Source of the DNA: an uncultured Candidatus Thioglobus sp.
GTDB lineage: Bacteria > Pseudomonadota > Gammaproteobacteria > PS1 > Pseudothioglobaceae
DNA: 64,000 nucleotides
Reading direction: 5' to 3'
Assembly (NCBI GenBank): GCA_905618925.1
Contig: CAJQTG010000001.1
Span: forward strand, 45,219 to 109,218
Shown: positions 60,748-64,000 of the stretch, piece after piece
Numbering within the stretch: the stretch's first letter is position 1
Layout: each line of letters opens with the position of its first letter
Position numbers and translations under genes: made by a program
The notes under the pieces: generated by a model
Told to the model about the DNA's origin: nothing
Seen by the model: the letters and a program-made list of their open reading frames with translations, nothing else
The model's database searches: none

Positions 60748-61671
60748 ATGTTTAACTTCATAATAAAGCGAATTGGAATTGCTATTCCGACACTACTTAT
60801 TCTTATTGCGTTAAGTTTTTATTTAATGCATGCCGCTCCTGGTGGGCCATTTACTTCAGAAAGACCTCTTCCTGCACAGGTTCTTGCAAATATAGAGGCT
60901 AAGTATGGACTTGACCAGCCAGTCTGGAATCAGATGACTAACTACATTTGGGGTATTTTGACTGAGTTCGATTTTGGACCCTCCTATAAATATCATGACA
61001 GATCGGTTAATGACATTATTGGCCAAGGCTTTCCAATAACAATGAAGTATGGTTTTTGGTCATTTATTGTTGCAATAGGCGTAGGAATACCTCTGGGCGC
61101 AATAGCAGCCATTAAAAAAAACACTTGGATTGATTACTTAGCTGTAGGCATCTCAATTGGCGCACAGGTACTACCAAACTTTGTAATGGCGCCATTACTA
61201 ATTATTGTATTCACATTATGGTTAGGTTGGCTACCAGGAGGTGGATGGAATGGAGGTTCATGGGAGTATCTGATAATGCCAGTTATTGCCCTATCAACTA
61301 GCTATATGGCTTCAATTGCTCGAATAACTCGCTCATCGATACTAGAAGTTTTAAATACAAATTATATAAGAACAGCTAAATCAAAAGGTCTGCCAACAAA
61401 AACAATTTTTTTTCGTCATGTATTAAAACCTTCACTTCTTCCAGTGATCTCATATCTTGGCCCTGCGTTCGTTGGATTAATAACTGGATCGGTACTTATT
61501 GATATATATTTTTCAACTGGAGGGATGGGCTACTTTTTTGTCAATTCAGCCTTTAATCGTGATTATTCAGTGATGATGGGAATAACTATATTAGTAGGTG
61601 GTTTGACTATTATATTTAGTTTAATTGTGGATCTTTTATATGCCTGGGTTGACCCAAAAATTAGGTATTGA
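60748..61671 (+). CDS. oppB: Oligopeptide ABC transporter permease OppB
   Basis: 307-residue permease with six helices, binding-protein-dependent type. Start MFNFIIKRIGIAIPTLLILIALSFYLMHAAPGGPF is classic OppB; the EAA loop lies in NYIRTAKSKGLPTKTIFFRHVLKPSL. The stop overlaps a TTG, and oppC starts directly after. Works with OppC as the membrane channel. Confidence 0.94.
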   Translation: MFNFIIKRIGIAIPTLLILIALSFYLMHAAPGGPFTSERPLPAQVLANIEAKYGLDQPVWNQMTNYIWGILTEFDFGPSYKYHDRSVNDIIGQGFPITMKYGFWSFIVAIGVGIPLGAIAAIKKNTWIDYLAVGISIGAQVLPNFVMAPLLIIVFTLWLGWLPGGGWNGGSWEYLIMPVIALSTSYMASIARITRSSILEVLNTNYIRTAKSKGLPTKTIFFRHVLKPSLLPVISYLGPAFVGLITGSVLIDIYFSTGGMGYFFVNSAFNRDYSVMMGITILVGGLTIIFSLIVDLLYAWVDPKIRY

Positions 61672-61676
61672 GAGAA

Positions 61677-62609
61677 ATGATTGTAGCGAATAAAAACAAA
61701 ATTGTAGAGATGGCAAATAACCTCTCTGAAAATGATTCTGGAACAGGTCGCTCTCTTTGGAAAGATGCCCGTTCTCGATTTATTCATAACAAGGCAGCAA
61801 CTGTAAGTCTCTTTGTTTTAATTGCTATTGTTTTATTTTCATTTATTGGACCCTATTTTGCTGTCTGGAGTAATGAGCAAATAGATTGGAATGCAATGGG
61901 CATCGCCGCGAAAGTTGGAATGCCATCTATAGAGAGTGGTCATTTTTTTGGAACTGATGATCTTGGTCGTGATATCTACTCTAGAGTGATTCAAGGTACT
62001 CAAATTTCACTCATGGTTGGAGTCTTAGGGGCAACTGTAGCAGTTGTTGTTGGAACTCTATATGGGGCAACATCTGGATATTTAGGTGGAAGAACGGATC
62101 AAATTATGATGCGAATTGTTGATATATTGATGTCAATTCCATACATGTTTGTTTTAATTCTTTTACTCGTTGTATTTGGCCGTTCAATTGGAATGCTTTT
62201 TATTGGCATTGGGCTTCTATCTTGGCTAGACATGAGCAGAATTGTAAGGGGTCAAACGCTTAACCTTAAAAATAAAGAGTTTATTGAAGCCGCTAAAGTT
62301 ACTGGCGTTAGTGATTTTAAAATTATAACCCGGCACATTGTTCCAAATCTTTTGGGAATTGTTGCCGTATATGCAACCCTTCTGGTGCCTGGAATTATTC
62401 TAGCAGAGAGTTTTATTTCTTTTTTGGGTCTCGGTGTTCAAGAGCCCTCAACAAGCTGGGGCGCTTTAATTTCTGAGGGTGCCGGGACTATTAGCTATGA
62501 TACTGAATGGCAATTGTTATTTCCATTAGCATTTTTTGTTGTCAGTCTATTTTGCTTTTATTTTATTGGTGATGGTCTTCGTGACGCACTTGATCCCAAG
62601 GATAGGTAG
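61677..62609 (+). CDS. oppC: Oligopeptide ABC transporter permease OppC
   Basis: 310 residues from ATG 61677, which has GAGAG just upstream; the TTG at 61668 overlapping oppB would add three residues and cannot be excluded. Cytoplasmic N-terminal tail, six helices, DDLGRDIYSRVIQGTQISLMVG entry and EAA loop EFIEAAKVTGVSDFKIITRHIVPNLLG. Pairs with OppB. Confidence 0.93.
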   Translation: MIVANKNKIVEMANNLSENDSGTGRSLWKDARSRFIHNKAATVSLFVLIAIVLFSFIGPYFAVWSNEQIDWNAMGIAAKVGMPSIESGHFFGTDDLGRDIYSRVIQGTQISLMVGVLGATVAVVVGTLYGATSGYLGGRTDQIMMRIVDILMSIPYMFVLILLLVVFGRSIGMLFIGIGLLSWLDMSRIVRGQTLNLKNKEFIEAAKVTGVSDFKIITRHIVPNLLGIVAVYATLLVPGIILAESFISFLGLGVQEPSTSWGALISEGAGTISYDTEWQLLFPLAFFVVSLFCFYFIGDGLRDALDPKDR

Positions 62610-62614
62610 ATTAA

Positions 62615-63586
62615 ATGAGTTTTTTAGAAGTCAGCAATCTAAAGGTCGAGTTTGATACGGCAGATGGCGTTGTCAGTGCAGTTAACAATGTCAATTTTTC
62701 ACTTGACGAGGGAAAAGTTTTAGCTATTGTTGGAGAGTCTGGTAGCGGTAAAAGTCAAACTGTTTTTGCGATGACTGGCCTTCTTGATCATAACGGAAGG
62801 GCTAGTGGTAGTGTTAAATTTGAAGGTGATGAAATCCTTAATATACCTAATGATGCGTTAAATCGTATTCGCGCTAAAAAGATAGCAATGATTTTTCAAG
62901 ATCCAATGACTAGTCTTAATCCCTATGTAAGAGTATCAGAGCAAATGGCAGAAGTCCTAGTGCACCATAAAGGAATCTCGAAATCTGATGCCATTAACCA
63001 ATCAATTGTTATGCTTGATGCCGTCAAGATCCCTGAAGCTAAAAGTCGTATTAAGATGTACCCACATGAGTTCTCTGGCGGAATGCGCCAGCGCGTAATG
63101 ATTGCAATGTCACTACTTTGTCATCCTAAGCTTCTAATTGCTGATGAGCCAACGACTGCTTTAGACGTTACTGTACAAGCTCAAATTATGCACTTAATGT
63201 CTGAAATACAAAAAGAATTTGGTATGTCAATTATTTTAATCACTCATGATCTCGGTGTAGTTGCAGGTAATAGTGACGACATGCTAGTGATGTATGGAGG
63301 TGAAGTTATGGAGCTAGGAAAAACTGAACATCTTTATGCAAATCCTACACATCCTTATACTCAAGGGTTAATGAGTGCGGTCCCACGACTGGATGACATT
63401 AATGAAAAACTTATAACGATTCCAGGTAGTCCTCCAAATATGATGTTGAAGCCAATAGGATGTCCATTTTCACCGCGCTGCAAGTTTGCAAATGACAAGT
63501 GCTTATCAGATATTCCTGTTCTGACTAAAGTTGGTGAAAATAACCAGTATAGAGCCTGTCACGTTGCTATAGAGAGCATATTATGA
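62615..63586 (+). CDS. oppD: Oligopeptide ABC transporter ATPase OppD
   Basis: 323-residue ATPase. Walker A GESGSGKSQ (near residue 40; Gln where Ser or Thr is common after Lys-Ser), signature FSGGMRQRVMIAMSL, Walker B LLIADEPTTALDVT, and the C-terminal oligo_HPY region GCPFSPRCKFANDKC with its four cysteine-type ligands for an Fe-S cluster in related proteins. The stop overlaps oppF by 4 bases (ATGA). Confidence 0.94.
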   Translation: MSFLEVSNLKVEFDTADGVVSAVNNVNFSLDEGKVLAIVGESGSGKSQTVFAMTGLLDHNGRASGSVKFEGDEILNIPNDALNRIRAKKIAMIFQDPMTSLNPYVRVSEQMAEVLVHHKGISKSDAINQSIVMLDAVKIPEAKSRIKMYPHEFSGGMRQRVMIAMSLLCHPKLLIADEPTTALDVTVQAQIMHLMSEIQKEFGMSIILITHDLGVVAGNSDDMLVMYGGEVMELGKTEHLYANPTHPYTQGLMSAVPRLDDINEKLITIPGSPPNMMLKPIGCPFSPRCKFANDKCLSDIPVLTKVGENNQYRACHVAIESIL

Positions 63587-64000
63587 GTGAACATGTAATT
63601 CTTCAGGTTAAAAATTTAAAGGTAAATTTTAACGTCTCCTCTGAGGGAGATATGCCGTGGACTAAGCCCAAGAAGCTTCAAGCAGTAAATAATGTTTCAT
63701 TTGATTTAAAGGCAGGTGAAACTCTAGGCATAGTAGGGGAGTCTGGTTGTGGTAAGTCGACCTTAGCACGCGCAATTGTTAAAATGGTGCCTGCCGATTC
63801 TGGAAAAGTAATATGGCTTGGTAATGACTTATTAACTTTAAATAAGTCAGACATGAGGCAGCATCGTAAACAAATCCAAATGATTTTTCAGGATCCCCTT
63901 GCAAGCCTTAACCCCAGAATGAATATTGGTGAAATAATTGCAGAGCCACTGAGAACCCATTATCCAAAAACACCAGAGTCGGACGTAAAAGAAAGAGTTA
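63583..64000 (+). CDS. oppF: Oligopeptide ABC transporter ATPase OppF, 3' end outside window
   Basis: Second ATPase of the Opp/Dpp system, cut off by the window end after 139 codons. It begins MSEHVILQVKNLKVNF, then has Walker A GESGCGKST, the Q-loop region MIFQDPLASLNPRM typical of OppF/DppF, and EIIAEPLRTH. The N-terminal insert after strand one (SSEGDMPWTKPKKLQAVNN) is common in OppF. ATGA overlap with oppD. Confidence 0.9.
   Translation, partial: MSEHVILQVKNLKVNFNVSSEGDMPWTKPKKLQAVNNVSFDLKAGETLGIVGESGCGKSTLARAIVKMVPADSGKVIWLGNDLLTLNKSDMRQHRKQIQMIFQDPLASLNPRMNIGEIIAEPLRTHYPKTPESDVKERV

Overview
The window reads as a chromosomal segment of an AT-rich (roughly mid-30s % G+C by eye) marine gammaproteobacterium. 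The core gene order (mlaC-murA-hisG-hisD, cmk-rpsA-ihfB, ypjD next to ffh, short-form HisG) is gammaproteobacterial. Sarcosine oxidase, a hut operon and an Opp/Dpp transporter in a small AT-rich genome would suit a heterotrophic member of the Thioglobaceae (SUP05/Arctic96BD-19 lineage). That placement is inference from gene content, not a measured result.

Layout. 1-3213: end of a sarcosine oxidase operon (soxA, soxG). 3277-10487: histidine utilisation, with divergent hutC, then hutU-hutH-hutI-hutF and hutD, controlled by a perfect 20-bp palindrome inside the hutU promoter. 10512-34570: housekeeping genes in short operons on both strands (ubiG, bcp, lepA, ypjD-like, ffh, a DUF4430/DUF6580 pair, three EamA transporters, an orphan ABC ATPase, hisD/hisG/murA/mlaC, uvrC, a HAD protein, uup, ccmH, a TPR protein, lysS, cmk, rpsA, ihfB). 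34622-34697: tRNA-Lys(UUU) with its own promoter and terminator.

34648-58391 is a genomic island of about 23.7 kb. The 3' part of tRNA-Lys plus its terminator (89 bp) is repeated at the far end with 4 mismatches and no gaps. Just inside the intact tRNA are paired direct repeats and a truncated integrase-like start. Cargo: (a) a TRAP transporter, a sulfatase and an FAD monooxygenase, increasingly GC-rich; (b) an AT-rich catabolic operon with a recombinase-like HTH protein, cupin, Rieske oxygenase, two SDRs, an alpha/beta hydrolase, a type I extradiol dioxygenase with its metal triad intact, a ThDP enzyme, an aspartate-dehydrogenase-like protein, an aldehyde dehydrogenase and an IclR regulator, then an MFS carrier; (c) two exported proteins, a repeat-rich BspA-like autotransporter and an FG-GAP/VCBS protein. 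Modules (a) and (b) each start with the same near-palindromic operator placed 4 bases after a TATAAT box, so they are probably one regulon: import, desulfation, hydroxylation, ring cleavage and processing of an unknown, possibly sulfated, aromatic or heterocyclic compound.

The island looks composite. A disrupted tRNA-His-like sequence with its own integrase-type repeats lies at 52571-52869, a 34-bp repeat follows three successive genes, and the monooxygenase is bracketed by a duplicated piece of the sulfatase 3' end. 58500-64000: a small membrane protein and an oligopeptide-type ABC transporter operon (oppA-B-C-D-F, the last gene cut by the window end).
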